DNA of 64,000 nt, taken from contig NC_020172.2 in NCBI RefSeq assembly GCF_000224145.3, forward strand, positions 1,644,780-1,708,779, read 5' to 3'. The position numbers were made by a program, and so were the translations under genes. Shown here piece by piece: positions 34,101 to 49,100 of this stretch. The notes under the pieces are model-generated. The model was not told the DNA's origin and did no database searches. It was given only the letters and a program-made list of their open reading frames with translations. Origin of the DNA: Ciona intestinalis. Taxonomy: Eukaryota > Chordata > Ascidiacea > Phlebobranchia > Cionidae. Each line of letters opens with the position of its first letter. Within the stretch, counting starts at the first letter, position 1.

Positions 34101-37100
34101 TAGTTAATAACTCAGAAGATCGGTATGCCAAGTTAGTTTGACAGTGATGGTTCACGCACAGGTGATGGCGACTGCGCCCTGTCTCTCCTATAGACTTTTA
34201 CGTTAGTTGCTGCCAGCGAGACAGTAAGAGCTACGCTCGGCTGAATATGCTTTCGTGTACTAGTCGCAGAGCGCGCGCTGTTTCGATGTTTCCACATCTT
34301 TTTGTGCGCCTGACATAACAAACAAGTTGTTATTGCCTCGTCGTTGGGGTTCAGTTTATTGTTCCAAAGAGACTTTCGTGTGGTGAAGCAAAACCTTTCA
34401 AAAAACCGCACGCATATCGAAAGGAAATTAGCTAGCTATTCTTATAGCCGATCTCTGGCGCTAGACCGAGTTAAGGTAGATCGATATCCAGGGAAGGTAA
34501 ATGAGATACAAGGGCAGTACGTACGCGCCAGTGGTTCAGAAGGCGACTTTCCTTGCCTGAGGCCACTACTTCACAACGTCGTGTTCTATGTTTCACAGGT
34601 TACCTAGTGTCGTTGAAGACGTTAAGTTACGTGAGAGAATACGGCCTGTAAATCTTAATCAGCGTCGGTCGAAATCGTTATGTTGCCATAGTCCATTCGC
34701 GCTGTTTACTTACCGACCGAAGCCGTCACCCGTGTAGGCAGCTGCCGTATTTTACTGGTTGGTGTGAGATTGCTTTAGAAGGTGCGAGAAATTCTTTCGG
34801 CCATCGTCGAAACTCAGAAGGAAAACCGAAAGCAAGTAAGAAGTAGTAAGTAGTGGATTGCTTAAGGAAGTCTTTCCCGTGTGGTGTACTGAACATTTTT
34901 ACTGAAGAAGAATGAAACGGACCCGTCTAAAATCCAAGACACCACCCGCTATCAACTTTTAGCAAAGGATTTTTAAAAAAACTTGGATATTTTCTCATCC
35001 GTTTGCACCGGTTTTATACCGAACTGCGTTAGCGGAATATACTTTGAATTGAAATGTACCCGTTCCTGAAATCGTGGATAGAGGCAAAGCAGAAAAGGTA
35101 AATTAATAATCTCATCATAACCAATGTACCTCCCTTGTGTATTACAAAGGAAGTCTTGGTTTCTTTCAACAATGGATTTCCCCGCACTGTTACCAAGGTT
35201 TCCTTAGCCAAGTTGTTTGGACCACTGAAGCGCTGACGTAATTTTGAACATAGGTCCAGAAACTAATATATTATGGCACCAGTTTATTGCGTTATAAACT
35301 ACAATGTACAGGCCTGTGCATTCCAGGCGAATTCTTTGTTTCTTTATTAAATACTCGCGTCTGTTGTGAAATGGCTTCCGTTTTCCCACACTGCTGAATG
35401 TTATATTAAACCAGCATTTATTCCTGCTTATTAGCGTGCGTAAGTTAAGTTGTGTATAGAGCTTACGTGTATTTATGCTTACGCTGCAGAAATGCATAGC
35501 GAACTTGACTTTTATAAAGGCTCCCCGCTCGCTCGGTTTTGCTGCTATAAATTATGCATGACGTTCGTAGCGTCCCTTGGGTATACTACCAAGTTGTTGA
35601 CGACCTTATCAAGAGTCGCTTTTCGCACTAATCTTGCAACTAATTGTGATCTATTTGTGGTATGTCCCATTACAACTTCGACCCTCAACATACTTTTTCC
35701 CTCCCCCAAATAAAACTGTCTAATCTCCCCCGTCGAACTAATCCAACGCCAGTAATTGTTTCATTGCCTTGAGATATAGCAGCGCCTTTCATGTAAAACC
35801 AGTGTAATTTCGCCGCCATTGCGGAAATAGGATTGCTTTATTAATCCATTTCTCAAATCGTCTTCGTTGGCCAACTCCCGATTCGACTCTTTTGTTATAA
35901 TCCCGCCGCCAGTTCTAATCGTCATCTTTCAATTGGCGTAGTTAGCAGGTTCAAACGTCAAAATTACCGGCTGTGTTTTTCCCTTCGAACTGTAATTAAT
36001 TTATGCCATGACGCCCTAGGAATAGTTCGCTGTGCCAGTCGCATTTGTCTAGTTACCTTTGCGTGTGCGTATCGTAGCAATAAAGGAATATTACTCAAGT
36101 TTAGTAACCGTCTTTAGTGAGAGACGTTGTGCTAATAGTTAGCAAGATTATAATTCTTGACCAATAGTAAAAGCTTTAGCGTTTAGCTTACGGTTTCCTA
36201 CATAGTATATTAAATCCAGACGCTTTATTTCTGTTGGCCCATTGCGGAAACTAGTTACGTCACTGTCCATTAACGCGTAGCATTACATAGAGCAACGATC
36301 GAACAGCAAACGCGTTAATTTTGTTGGTTTATGCAGGGTCAGCGCCCTATGCCCTATGGCTTTTGTTTTAGCATCTTTCAACGCGTTAGAAGGACTTGCA
36401 TAGCAGATAGTGTCGCGGGAGTGCAAAGAGCATTCGATATTGAATTGTTTGTACTTTGTATGAGGTTGGCCACCAGTGTCGTGACGAATATGTCATTAGG
36501 GACAACCGCAGCTATATGACATTCGATTGACAGTTGTAGACTTGATAATATACCAACAATTATCATTGTCAGCTGTTTCTAAGAATTGCGTCAGGTTATT
36601 TTGTTTATTTTTGGTGTTTTTTTTAATTTTAATATTCTGCTAGAGATTTTTTGTTCTGTTTTATTTGTCTTAAAACAATAACAGTATGAATGTTCCTTCT
36701 AATCAGTATCTTTCATTATTTGGCTTTTAAAGTTTGGGAGAATTCCTCCCACTTGAAGTGGGTGTGCTTCACCACAGTGGACACTTGATAAGTGTGTTTA
36801 CATTCTTGCTATTAAGTCTATGTCAACAGTCAGTCATGTTCTTGAGGAAATCAGAGCATTTGGCTTACACACAAGTGCTACTTCAGCCTTTGGAAAACTG
36901 TACGAGTATTTTTGGATACAATCTTATTTAAAAGTAATTTGGTTTAGGTCAGTGTTGTCAACTTGTCAGGCATACAATTTTTTAATGTCTTCTGTCTATA
37001 TGTCTGTAGTTTATTTTTATTGTATATTAAAGTTGCATTTCTACATTGTCTTCAACCCTGTACGAAGTTCTGTCATTGAAGTTGTGTATTCAGTGTAATC

Positions 37101-40100
37101 CAGTTGACTTGAAATGAATAAGTGGTCTGGTTGAGTGAAAGTAGAGAGACTTTTCATTAGTTGTCTGTGAACTTGAAGGGCGTTGAAAGGTTTATATTTG
37201 GATGAGTTAAACCAGTGTGTTTAAATTGGGAACTGTTTGTGGATTTATAGATTTTTTGAATAAAGTTTGATATTTATTTCGAATAACAATGTTCTGTTTA
37301 TTATTATTTTCCTTAAACGTTCGTTTGTTGAATTACATTTTAGTTTTCACTTAATCTTGTTTTTGCTCCAGTTAAAAAAATCTCATTTTCTCTAGTTCAA
37401 ATGTGTCTCAATTACCTGACATGACATCATATACCTCAATGAACGGTGATGCCAGTCATCTTCATATGGATGATACTGCTAGGAAAAGTGATCCTGGACC
37501 TGGATACCCAGCAAGTAAGTTGGCAACACTGAGCTTGGATGAAACATTTAAACAATTTTAAAACTTTGTTATTTTAGTTTTTAAAGTTGCAACAGAGGGA
37601 CTTTCCCCAAACCGAAACATGAAGGACTATGGAACTGTAAGATATTTTTTATTGTTACAATATTTTAGAATTTTTAGTTTAAATGTCTGTTTAAAATATG
37701 AAAAAATACTTATAATTGTTTGCTATTGATACTACTTAAGTAAAATAAAAAAATAGTCCACCATCTTGGTTATTCAGTTACAAAATCCTATAAACTCCCT
37801 AATTTTGAATTGTAATATATATACCACATAATACTTACTCTATTTAAATTGGCCTTTTGTTTTACAGCAAATTTCAGATCTAAAAAAGGAGAATTTCAGT
37901 TTGAAGCTTCGAATATTTTACATGGAGGAGCGGATGCAGGAAAACTTCACTGGTGATCATGAACAACTCGTTCGTACGGTAAGTTATATGAAAATTTTTA
38001 AAGTCAGTACTTTTCTTTTATTTCTGTATTGTTTTTTTACATCGTTATACTTGGTATTTTAGCATCTCATATTTGTTTGTTGTAGCAAAGATAGTGATTT
38101 ATGCCCTCCTTATATTTGATGTACTTTGTTTTGTTTACCCAAGCCAAACACCAGCTTGGTTCAAAATCTCCAAAGTTACGTGTGGTTTCGAAGGAGAATT
38201 CGGGCAAGTTTAGACACCTAGGACACAATACGCTTATATTGCCCCTTTTAAATTAGTTTTAAAGCTGACTAGGTCAACAATCAAATGATAGTTTGACTAT
38301 GGGACAAATAACTTGGTTGCGTGCCTCAATATTTGTGGATAACAAAGTTGCTTCTGCTTGGCTCAAAATTCAATTAATTCAGTTGAAAAATTGAAGCGGT
38401 AGTTAGGTTATGCTGCTTGTTGTTGCTTGTTTTGCTTTAAATTTATTAACAAACTGTGGTTATTGCTTTTGATGGTTAGTTTAGTTGGTTTTACTTATGA
38501 TGGCGCATAGATTAAGTATTGGAAAAATAACACAGGTTTGTATTTTAGAGTGATTTAATTTTAAAACACATTGTTTGCATGTAATGATGGAACTCGTTCA
38601 GTATTATATCTTACATTTTTGTGACTTTTTCTAGTTGTACGAATATCTAATACAAATTTGTTTTTCCTCAGAACATTGAATTAAAAGTTGAATGTGATGG
38701 TCTCCGAAGAGAACTGCAAGACAAACATGATCTATTGGTTAAAGCTTCGTAAGTGATCGAATACAATAACCAAACCACATAACTGAGTCTTTCCATTGCA
38801 GGAACGCAGTTGCTTGTATGGAGTCGAATGGACCTGAAGATTTGCGTAAAGCTCGAAGTGAAGCTGAAAATGAACTGCAACAACTGAAGGAAATAATGAA
38901 TGAAAAAGTTCAAGCTGCTGAGAAGGTGCCATGTTTTTTTTTGTATTGTGTAGTTCTAAAGTATTTTTAAACATAATGGTCACAACCTTAAAAAAGCTTT
39001 ATAAGGTAATGTTAATTTTCAATATAATAGTTTAAGATACAAAAAGTTAAAAACCACTTATCCAAATTATTCAAATTAATATTTTATTTTTATATAAAAA
39101 ACATTAGATATAGAAAACAATAAAAGTATTCTTGCTGACTTTGTTGTATCATAGGTGCTATATAATTTCTAGGTGTTGCTTATTTTGTGCAATCTCCTTA
39201 ATTACTACTTCCCCAGGACTTGTTAGCTGCCCAGCAGGACGCTGAAGGAACACTGCAGCAAGCCCTTGACCTCAAAAAACAACTTGATGAAATAAAATCT
39301 GAAAACAAAGCTCTTAACCAGGAGTTGCATGAGGTCAGATCTGCATTGGAAAAAAACTCAAGCCAGCAAACAGACAGTGGTAACTTTGGTGAGTGGTGTT
39401 TTTGTTTTAAACTGGTGTCTTATGTTTGGCATAGGTTGGGGGAAAGAATAATATTGCTGTAGTGTTGTGTAGCCTTTAGGCAAGCTTTATGTATTTTGGA
39501 CATGCTTTTATTTTTCCCTTTTTTCATTGCTTGAGAAAATGTTTGGTTTTTCAATAGGCTGTAGTGCCGTACGAGCTAATTGATTCATTTAATATCCAAC
39601 AGATGATAAAATATCCTTAGATGATGATGATTCAAACTTAAAGCAACAAGTTGATGATTTAAATGAAGAATTAGATGAAAAAGACAGGTAGCTTCATTAT
39701 CTGTTTTTACTGCTATTGCTTCTTCAGCTTAAATCATAATAGAAAACATGTTAATTCGTATGTTTTATTCTTAGTATCTTCTAAAGACTTTTGTTTCCTT
39801 TTTCATTGTAATTGAAGGACGAACAAAATATGTGTTATGTTTAATTGTTTAGTGTAATAATAATTTATAATCAGGTATTTGTTTTACCTAATTGCTTTCC
39901 GTACACTCAGAAATTCGATTTTATTTACTTGGTAAATATTTCATGAGGATAAAATTTCTCTTGTGTTGTGCAAATATTTAAATATTGATTCTAAAGCTAT
40001 CTCCACCTCAGAACCATCAGTCAACTGAAAGAAGGTTTATCTTCCAAGCAAACAGTGATTGAATTGTTAAACGAGGAAAAACAATCCATTCTTGACCAGC

Positions 40101-43100
40101 AGGTGGCTCCCTTGATCAAGGAGAAAGAACAAACACGGCAAAAATTAAAAGTATATATATTTTTTTGTGTGTTTTTAATTTTGTATCCTCTTTTTTTTAT
40201 ATATCCTTCTTATATCCCGTTTAAATTTTGTTGGAATCTTTTTGTTTACATTAGTTTTAAATTTTAGTTATTTATGTCCAAATTTATCAGGACCTTGAAA
40301 CTGAACTCAAAGCTGCTAAAGACAAGGAAGACAAAAGTCAAGTTGAATACCAGGTAAGGATGTGATCCTCATGTTCATTGTCTGTCTATACTATACATTT
40401 TAATGGAAATTCAGTCAAACATTTGTTTGTGCTTGTTTATTCTAAACTACATTGTTAGGAAATGCTGCATTTACAAGATGATTATCAGGTAAAGGTCAAA
40501 GCCTGGTTGTGCTTTTCATTCGTGGACTTGGGTTTATTTTATTTTCATTTCTCGCATGTCTGCTTTAATTATGAAAATTGAGTCCATAGTTTTAATAATG
40601 TGTCTATGTCATTAAAAAACGGAAAAAAAACATAATATAACCTTCTGAGTTGGTCAGTAACAAATCCTGTCAAAATTCTGGTTTTGTTTTGTTGTCAATT
40701 ATTGGCAGTTGCTTTAGGCCTGGGGTCAAAGCATGCATAGCTTTGCATTGCAAAGCAGCTACTTCGTTCCTAACCTTGCATATGTGTGCTTACTGCTATT
40801 GCTGTGTTGTATATATGATTGGATTGGCTTATTAGCCATTATCCGCATGCTGTACAATCAAAATAAAGAGGTTTTCGACTTTTTGCTCAAATCATAAAAC
40901 TGATTATTTTGTACGGAATGGTTGATTTTGAGTTTACTTTGTAAAATTATAACCCAAACTTGATGGTAATCAATCTGACTTTTATTTTGGTTTTCCCTTT
41001 AAATCCTTTATTTTCACATTACCTTTACTTTTAAATAAGATTACATGTTTTGACAATAGTTGCAAAATTTATGTTGATTGCTGATCAGATTTTACTGTTA
41101 CTTATTTTATATTTATTATTACCCAGGAGCACATGATGGAACAACAACAAAGATTAGATGAATATGAACTTGCTACTAAACAAATGTCAGAAGAACTTGA
41201 CAGAAGAGAAACAGAAGTGAAGGTACAACTATTGTTTTTTATTTAAATTGAAAAAAAAAACTTTATACCCATGTTGTGTCTTGATCTAAATGTTTCCTAC
41301 CCAGATAATGTCTTGCATTTTGACAAACAGATTGTTGGTATAAAATTTTTTTACTAGAATTATGTTATGCCCAGACAGTAGCAAAATCCTCCATATATAT
41401 ATATTGTTAATGCAAACTTAGACACAAACTTAATGACAAAAGTAAATTTCAAATTTTTATATTAAAACCAGTAACAACGTTTGTCAATTGACTAAAATAC
41501 ACTGGATTGTTTTTAATTTTTACATCTCCTCTGTTTTTATATTTTTATTTGAAAATTATGTTCAGGATTTGAAACAAGCATTAGACGAAGCTGAAGAAAT
41601 GAACAACGATCTTACTTCGAAAGTTGAAGAAATGGAAAAAGATTTCAAAGAAAAAGAATCTCGTGCTCAACGTGATGTCAATAAGCGGGATCGAGCTATC
41701 GCTGTGAGTACCTTTGAATTTTGTATCTTTATTTTCTAGAGAAGCAATGAAAATTTATGATTTACATGTGTGTAATAAGTATTTACCTGCAAATTTAATC
41801 CTATTTTTATTTTTAACCTCTCAAAAGTATGTGTTAAACTTTTTTAAATAAATTTTTTAAGATTACATAGACTGCCAACATTTTTAGATAAAATATTACA
41901 ATTCATAGCTTGGGCAGTAAGCCGGTAAATACAGTTCTAAATCCCACATTTTATGTTCCAGGGTCTAACAAAGCTTCTACAGAAGAAAGAAGATGAAATA
42001 GAGAATTTGAATGATGAAGTGAAAGACCAACAAGTTAAAGCTGAAGAGCTGGCTGATGCTATTCGACAACTGGAGATACAGAAGGTGGAGAATTGACTTT
42101 CTGTTGTACCTGATATTTTGGTTCAAAATTGAAAGTTGTAAATAATGTTTCCGTTTTTTTTTGTAAATTGGTGTAATGAAATGTTTTTTGTCTATAAATG
42201 CAGAACTTTCCGTAAAATGAACGTGTGTCATTTATGTCAATTTACTATGTTTGTGTTATTTATCAAATCTATACTTTAGTTTGTAAGTTTTATTTACATT
42301 TTCTAACTGCTGTTTGTGGGGTTTCCTTCGCCCAATAATTTGCAATATTGAAAATAATCTTCTGTTTGTTGTTGCCAGCCAATGTCAAGTACCAAGGATA
42401 ACTTGCTTGATCAACTACGACAACAACTTAAACAAGCAGATGCTGCACTGCAGGTAGTTTATCAAGTTTAATTTGGTTATAATTATAAAATGTGCATGAG
42501 ATTAGTTGTACTAATATACTTGTCATATTTGTTATTAGTTACAATAGTGGTGGAAAATCAAATATGTTTATTACTTGTGGTATATCTTAAATTTTTTGGT
42601 TCACTTTTAAATTTATTTGTGACACTCAACTGAACTGTTTAATGACACAAACGAAATAAATAACACAAAACACTGTGTAGTAAATTGCAAAGTATGAACA
42701 TAACTTTGGTAACTTTTGGCTTATATTACAGACTGTGTGGCTAATGTATAGAAATAGTTATAAAATGTGTTTTATGCATATAACTTTTTGGAAAAAAACT
42801 TTTAAAAACAATTTTTTATTACAGGATGCACTTGATGAAAAGTTGAAGACACAAGATGATCATGATAAGAAGATAAGGGAGCAACTTCAGCAACATCGGG
42901 AGCAGGAGAGACAGATGGAACATCTTAAAACTTCGGTATTTTTAAACTTTTATCAAATATTTAATTTTTAGTAATTTTTATTATTTACTTAGTTTGTTAA
43001 TTTGTAAGTCTAAATTAATTTTCATGTAATGAGTGAATTTAAAATTAGTATGAATAATTTCTAACTTGTTTTACTCATTCATCATACATACTTGTTCAAG

Positions 43101-46100
43101 CAGTCTAATATAATTAAAATAATAACTAAAAACCTTTTAATGCAGGTTTGTATACTTTAAATATAATATGTCCCCCACAAATCTGTAAATCAATCAATAA
43201 ATATAAAAACTTAACTTACAGTTGCAAGTAAGTGAAGAAACAGTGGTATCCATGGATCAGATGATAAATGAAAAAGATAAATCTCTTCAAGATCTCACAA
43301 ATAAACATAAAGCATTGCTCAAGGAACTGCAGGTAAAGAATCTATTTTTTTATTTAGAAAAAAAGTAATTTATTAATTTTATTTGTGTTTTTATATTTAT
43401 GATAAACTAAATAGAAGTGTAAGTCCGATGGATTGATTTTTACTTATTAGATGTAATTTAAGAGTGTTGAGTGGAAAGTGAGTGGAAAGTGACTTATATA
43501 CCAAATGTAAAGAGATTTCTTTATTCTTTGTTTTAGTTACTGTTAAACACTATAAATTTAAATTAAAAAAAACACTTAAATTATAAATTTAAAAAATCAA
43601 TTAAAAGAATTCTGTTTTCAGCAAAAAGAAGAGCAGAGGATTTCAGCTCTTCGTGAGCGAGATGAACTTCTCATCCATTGTGATGAGGAGAAGCTCCGGT
43701 TCACTGAGATGAGCAGGAAGATGTTGAGAAGATCAAGCTCCGATATTTCATCCAACATCTCCCAGATGGAAGCAGAAAGAAGAATATCTGATCTTCAACA
43801 TCAGTTGAGGGAAAAGGAGGAGGAATATAAGGTTAGTGGAGAAATGTATCTTAACGTTTTTGTTGTTATAAATTACATATAAAAACAATATTAGCTTCTG
43901 TAGCATTGTTAAAGAATGAAACAAGAAATAGCTAAAACTTGGTGGCTCTGCCTCTAGCCAAAATCTCGCATAATTTTTAACACATTTTCTTCATATACTG
44001 GTATATTAATATCCTTGTTGACAATACTTCTCTTTCTATTACTTTCGCTGTAAAATTAAAGCATAGACTGTTGTGGTCATTATAACTTCATATTTGATAT
44101 TTTAATCTTGTAATGATACTTGTTTATTTAAATGATCCTCAACTTGTTCAGGAAGCTCAGTCTTCTCACGATAGAGTTGCTTCTGATCTTCGTTCCTCCA
44201 CCAGTGACCTACAAAAAGCGCTCCGTTCCAAGGAAGAGGAGTCCGAGAGACATCGGAGGACCATTGCTCAACAAGATGTGGAGATGCACAAGATGAAGGA
44301 GGACATTAGGAGCAGAGATGAGGAGATTCAGGTGAGATCAAGTTTCTTAGTGATGCAGGTCCAGCAATAAAGTAATGTTCTGTCAAAATTAATGTCTCTA
44401 AATCATAAATTAAATACAAATTTTATCATAAGTTATTGTTCTGTTAAAATATAAAGTACTTTTTGCTAAACGTTCGTGTGTAATAAACATTTTATGAGGA
44501 AGAGTATTATTAAACTTGGTTTTTAAACTATTTTTGTTTTAGAGCCAAATAAAAAAAATTATATGCATATTAGGCAGCCGTTAAATAAAGTTTTACGTAA
44601 CTTGTTATTTTTATATTTTTCAACAGAACCTCCAATCTGAGATTGAGAACAAAGTTTCCAATCTTTTAAAGTAAGTTTTTTTTCCTCTATGTAATATACA
44701 TTAACATGATCTTCATGATCATCATCTTATCCTTCCCTCTTCCACAGCATCAACTCCGATCTTCAGAACAAACTCGTCTCTAGCGAGCAAGAGCTTCAGA
44801 ACCTCAACAGCCAGCAGATGGCAGTACAGCGCCAACATGAACTGCAGAGGAAGTATGTAATATTTAACATAAGAAATATTGCGCAATTTTGTCCATAAGG
44901 AATATTTCTTTTATATTTGTGTTTTCGAAATTTTAATTTTTTCTTTTTTAAGAAATCGCCACCCTTCCTCTATTAGCTTGCTTTCTCTTTGGTGAGTCTT
45001 TTTTACTTTATTAAATTTGTTGTTTTCACTTTCAAGAATGTTATGTTTTTATAACTCCTTTCATTACCATATTCTTCCTACCTTTATTCCAACAGATCTT
45101 CTATTTTCTTTTAAAATAGCATCTTAAATTTGGAATTTTTAACAAATCAAGCTTAGAGTTTGCCCTATGCTCGACACTGAGCATAGGGTGTAGTATTGAA
45201 ACATGAAATATTGTCACATGCAACATACATGTGTTGTTGGAAATTTTCTGATATAAAATTTTAAATGTTATTTTCTGTATTTGGATTTTTATTAGTTAGG
45301 TTTATATTTTTACCTATGCCTGACAGTTAGCATTGGTTATGCTATCACAGCATGAAATACACTTACACGTGCCCTTGGATATTTATCTGATATAAAATTA
45401 ATGTATTTTTCCACCAGGTCAAGTCAGGATGAGTCTGAATCGTTGAACCATGAAATCCAAAGTCTTTATAAAGAGATAACAACTTTGACTCAACAAGTTG
45501 CTGATAAAGAAGAAGTTATTCAGGTACATTGTGTGTGATAATTTACACTGCAAAGTATGGCTAAAACTGTATGTTTAATCTAATAAAATCTTAAACGAGA
45601 ATTTTTATTCTTTATAGATTTTTTTCTGAATGTTATTTTGAATATTTTTTTAACTATATAATTTTTTCCATTAGCCAAGTATTTGTATTCCTGAATTTGT
45701 ATAAAGACAAACATTTCAAATGTATTTTTTGCTTCTATATTTTTTTGTGCTTAAATTAACATTTTCCCACAGCGATTACAGCACACTCAGCACAACACTT
45801 ATATCCACAATGAACATATCAACATGGGTTTATCTGATGATAGCAACACTTCATCTAGTGGTGAAGACACGCACAGCACTAACAACCACCACACACATAT
45901 ACAATCACCTAACCAGAGGAAACTTAACAAAAGGTAAAACTTTATTATTTTAACCATCAATTCTTACCAGTACTACCATACAAAATGATGTGCGCAATTA
46001 ACAAGATTGTTTATATTATGAAATATTAAGTAACTAATTTATTGCCATTAAGTCCTGTGTGTTTTAAAGATTTAGTTGATTTTAATTAACCGTCCAATAT

Positions 46101-49100
46101 TTAATATTTTAATTTTTTGTCAAGTATCCAACGGTTTATTGGCTTATACGTAACTATACAATAAATATTATTTTTTACTCTACATATATTATTAACTACA
46201 GCAATGTTTAATTATATTGATTGTACATTTCCAGACCCAATAAAGCAGACAAACAAACCAGTTTTGCCAACTATTCAACTACAGATGGTGGCCACCATGA
46301 ACCGCTTCGAACTAGTTTAAACCGGTCCAAAATCCACACAGAGGTCAGTGGCGAATATTATTTTCATTTTATTTAAAATTTAAACGAAACAAAATATAAA
46401 TTTTTGTCACTATCAGAACAAAATCAATCATAAATAAAAAAAATACTTTTTCATTGAAAAATGTGATGTATATACTATATATATATGGAAAAAGTGAATT
46501 TATACAAAATTAAATTTAAAAAAAAATACAGAATGTGACATGCAATGGTACAATGAACACCACACTTGGTTTTCCACTTGACCAAACCTCATACATGGAT
46601 ATGCCTGATGGTTCCAACCATAATGGTAACCATGGTGATGAAAGTAATGCAGATCTATCTAACTTGACCACACACGAGCTTAAACAAGTGCTTATAAACA
46701 CAAGGTAAGCTAATGTTTTTAAGTGTTGGAAATCGGTCAGGCTTATTGTTAGGTGCTTGCTGCGTCATAACTGAAGGATAGTGAGTTCAATACTTATTAT
46801 TGATACCATCGATTAACGAACATTGCTTCAACCCAGTGGTCACTAATGAATTGTAGCACCTTCAGTGTTGGGGTAGTGGGACGACTATAGGTTAAATCTT
46901 AGGTTCCATGGTGTGCCATGCATTGCCATGCATTAAAAGCTTACCCACAGAACTGATTTGAGTTTAAAACAATCATAAACTGTTTAATTTATGGAAACCA
47001 TTTTTGCCCGCACTTATTTAGATCTAAACGTTACGCTAGTCTGTATTCCGAATATTGCTCTGGACATCCATTTTGGTTTACATTTTAGCATGCAATATTA
47101 TGCTGTATAATAGATTTTATAACAGGCAGTTAAATTTTTTTTAAAAATCAGCCGTTACTACTTTAGAACAGCACTGTACTTTTATTAAATTTCAATTGGC
47201 ATTTAAACCTCTCGAAGCTGTTGTTAAATTTTATGAGTTCTTGGATGGTTATTCAATAACCAAGTTACCAAGCCATTAGCAAACAGAAACTTAAACCTAC
47301 TATTTAAACACAGAGAGCTATTTAACTTTCAATTTCATTATTTACTCAACTTTAATGGGTTTTAAATTGTAAGAGAAGTATTTGGGTAGCTGCTGCTTGA
47401 AATATTTAATTTGTTGTTTGCCAAAGCAAGGGGTTTGTTACACAGAATAGGGATTGTTTTGTAACAGTGCTTGCTTTGTTTCAATGGAATCCCATTGAAA
47501 AGCTCTCCAACTTCCAGTTGTTGAGTCGGCAAGCCACAGACAATAGCTTGTATTTACTGTAGCCTGATAGCTCACCACAATTGAATTATTAAGCCATAGT
47601 TGGTTCGTAAGCATGACCTAGTTTACTGAATAATATAGTCTAGTTTATATTTTTAAAGATTTCAAAAATGTGAGGTATTTCGGATTTTAAATGATATAGG
47701 TGGTAATTTTCCACTTTGCAGGTAGTAATTTTTCGCTCTCTAATTGAACAGTTACAGTATTTTAGAATAACAGTTCAGAAACTCCATAATTTTCTTTTGT
47801 AGCAGGTAAACACCGGTTATAAAGGAATTTTAAACCCTTTTTCCCTCTTCTAGAAATCAGTTATCTGACTCATTGCATGAAATATCTGACCTGCGTGGAT
47901 CATCCATCAACCTTAAGGAACAATCGGAACAACTTCGAATCATTCTCGATGAGAAAGAAATGGAGAATCAGCAGCTGCTTGATGACAAGTGAGTCCTTTA
48001 CTTTAACTTTAGTTGATATAAATATTGGGATTTTATTTAGTAAAACAAGTCTTATCAAAATTTGTCTTCTGCTGTTTCTGTAAAAGAAAAAAAAATGATA
48101 GAATAGTGTTCAAAGAAATATTAAATAAAAGTATTAAACCATTTTGAATTTTATATATTGCTTGGTACTGGTAGTACTGGCAGCACAATACTATATAGGT
48201 GTACGTATATGCGTCAAGCTTATATAAATGCAGAAAGAGGCAGTAATAGTAAAATATACAATTCTCTTGAACGAATTTTATCTTATTGGTTATTGGTTGT
48301 AACGTTCACTGATTAATACAGTGCAGAAAGGCATGCCCACCCTCCCACTTGAAGTCATGGATGCAGACAAGCTATGCACCTAAGATTTTTTACTCTTCTT
48401 TATTAGATTAGCAAAGGAATCTGAGATCCTCGGACTTCTCTCCCGCATCCGGGACTCTGAGAAGATCCCTCTCACCACGAGGAGCAACACTTCAACATCC
48501 TCCGATCTTATCTCACAAGATGGGAGTTTATCATCCAGATCAAGGTATGTAGGGGTCAGGATATTTGGAAAAATTTTGCATAGAAAATTTAGGAATTAGA
48601 GTTCTGTTGACAGGTATTTTATTTGTGTAAGTTTGCATTGGTGAACTAATTATTCATTGCAATAGTTTTTGCATGTTTGGTGCTATTATTTTTTACTTAT
48701 TACAAAAATAATATGAGTCTAAATCTGGTAGGTATTTAAAATATGCAGACAGATGAGGTCAAAACAAACAGGTTTATCTGTATTTAATATCAGTATTTAA
48801 ACACTATCATTTCTATCCAGGCATTTATCTGGTGAAGAGTCTGATGGTATGAGCAACTTTAGTCGAAAGGAACTTCATCAGATGATTATCAACCTCCGGA
48901 AGAAGCTGCAGAATGCTGAGAAGGTAAACCAACATCCTGGAGTAATAAGTCTGTTCCTTAAAAAAGGATCTTAATTCTTAACCAGCTGTGTTTTAAATTT
49001 AAAAAATTTAAAATAATTTTACTTGAGAAGAATTTTTCCTGAACTGAAAAAAAACATTAACATTTCAAAACTTTTGGTCCAAAAATTTCATTTTTTAAAC

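Noticed and set aside
35204-35713. Open frames on both strands inside the 1.56-kb insertion
   Set aside because: No transposase, reverse transcriptase or other motif is readable, and lengths are near chance.
36740-36765. CCCACTTGAAGTGGG hairpin as a histone-type 3' end or small RNA
   Set aside because: Lacks the histone stem-loop consensus and a neighbouring histone frame. CCTCCCACTTGAAGT also occurs near 48348, so it is likelier a repeat remnant.
44940-45180. Missing exon of the CDK5RAP2-like gene required for frame
   Set aside because: Exons 21 and 22 join in phase without it, so the 39-nt segment is kept only as an optional cassette.
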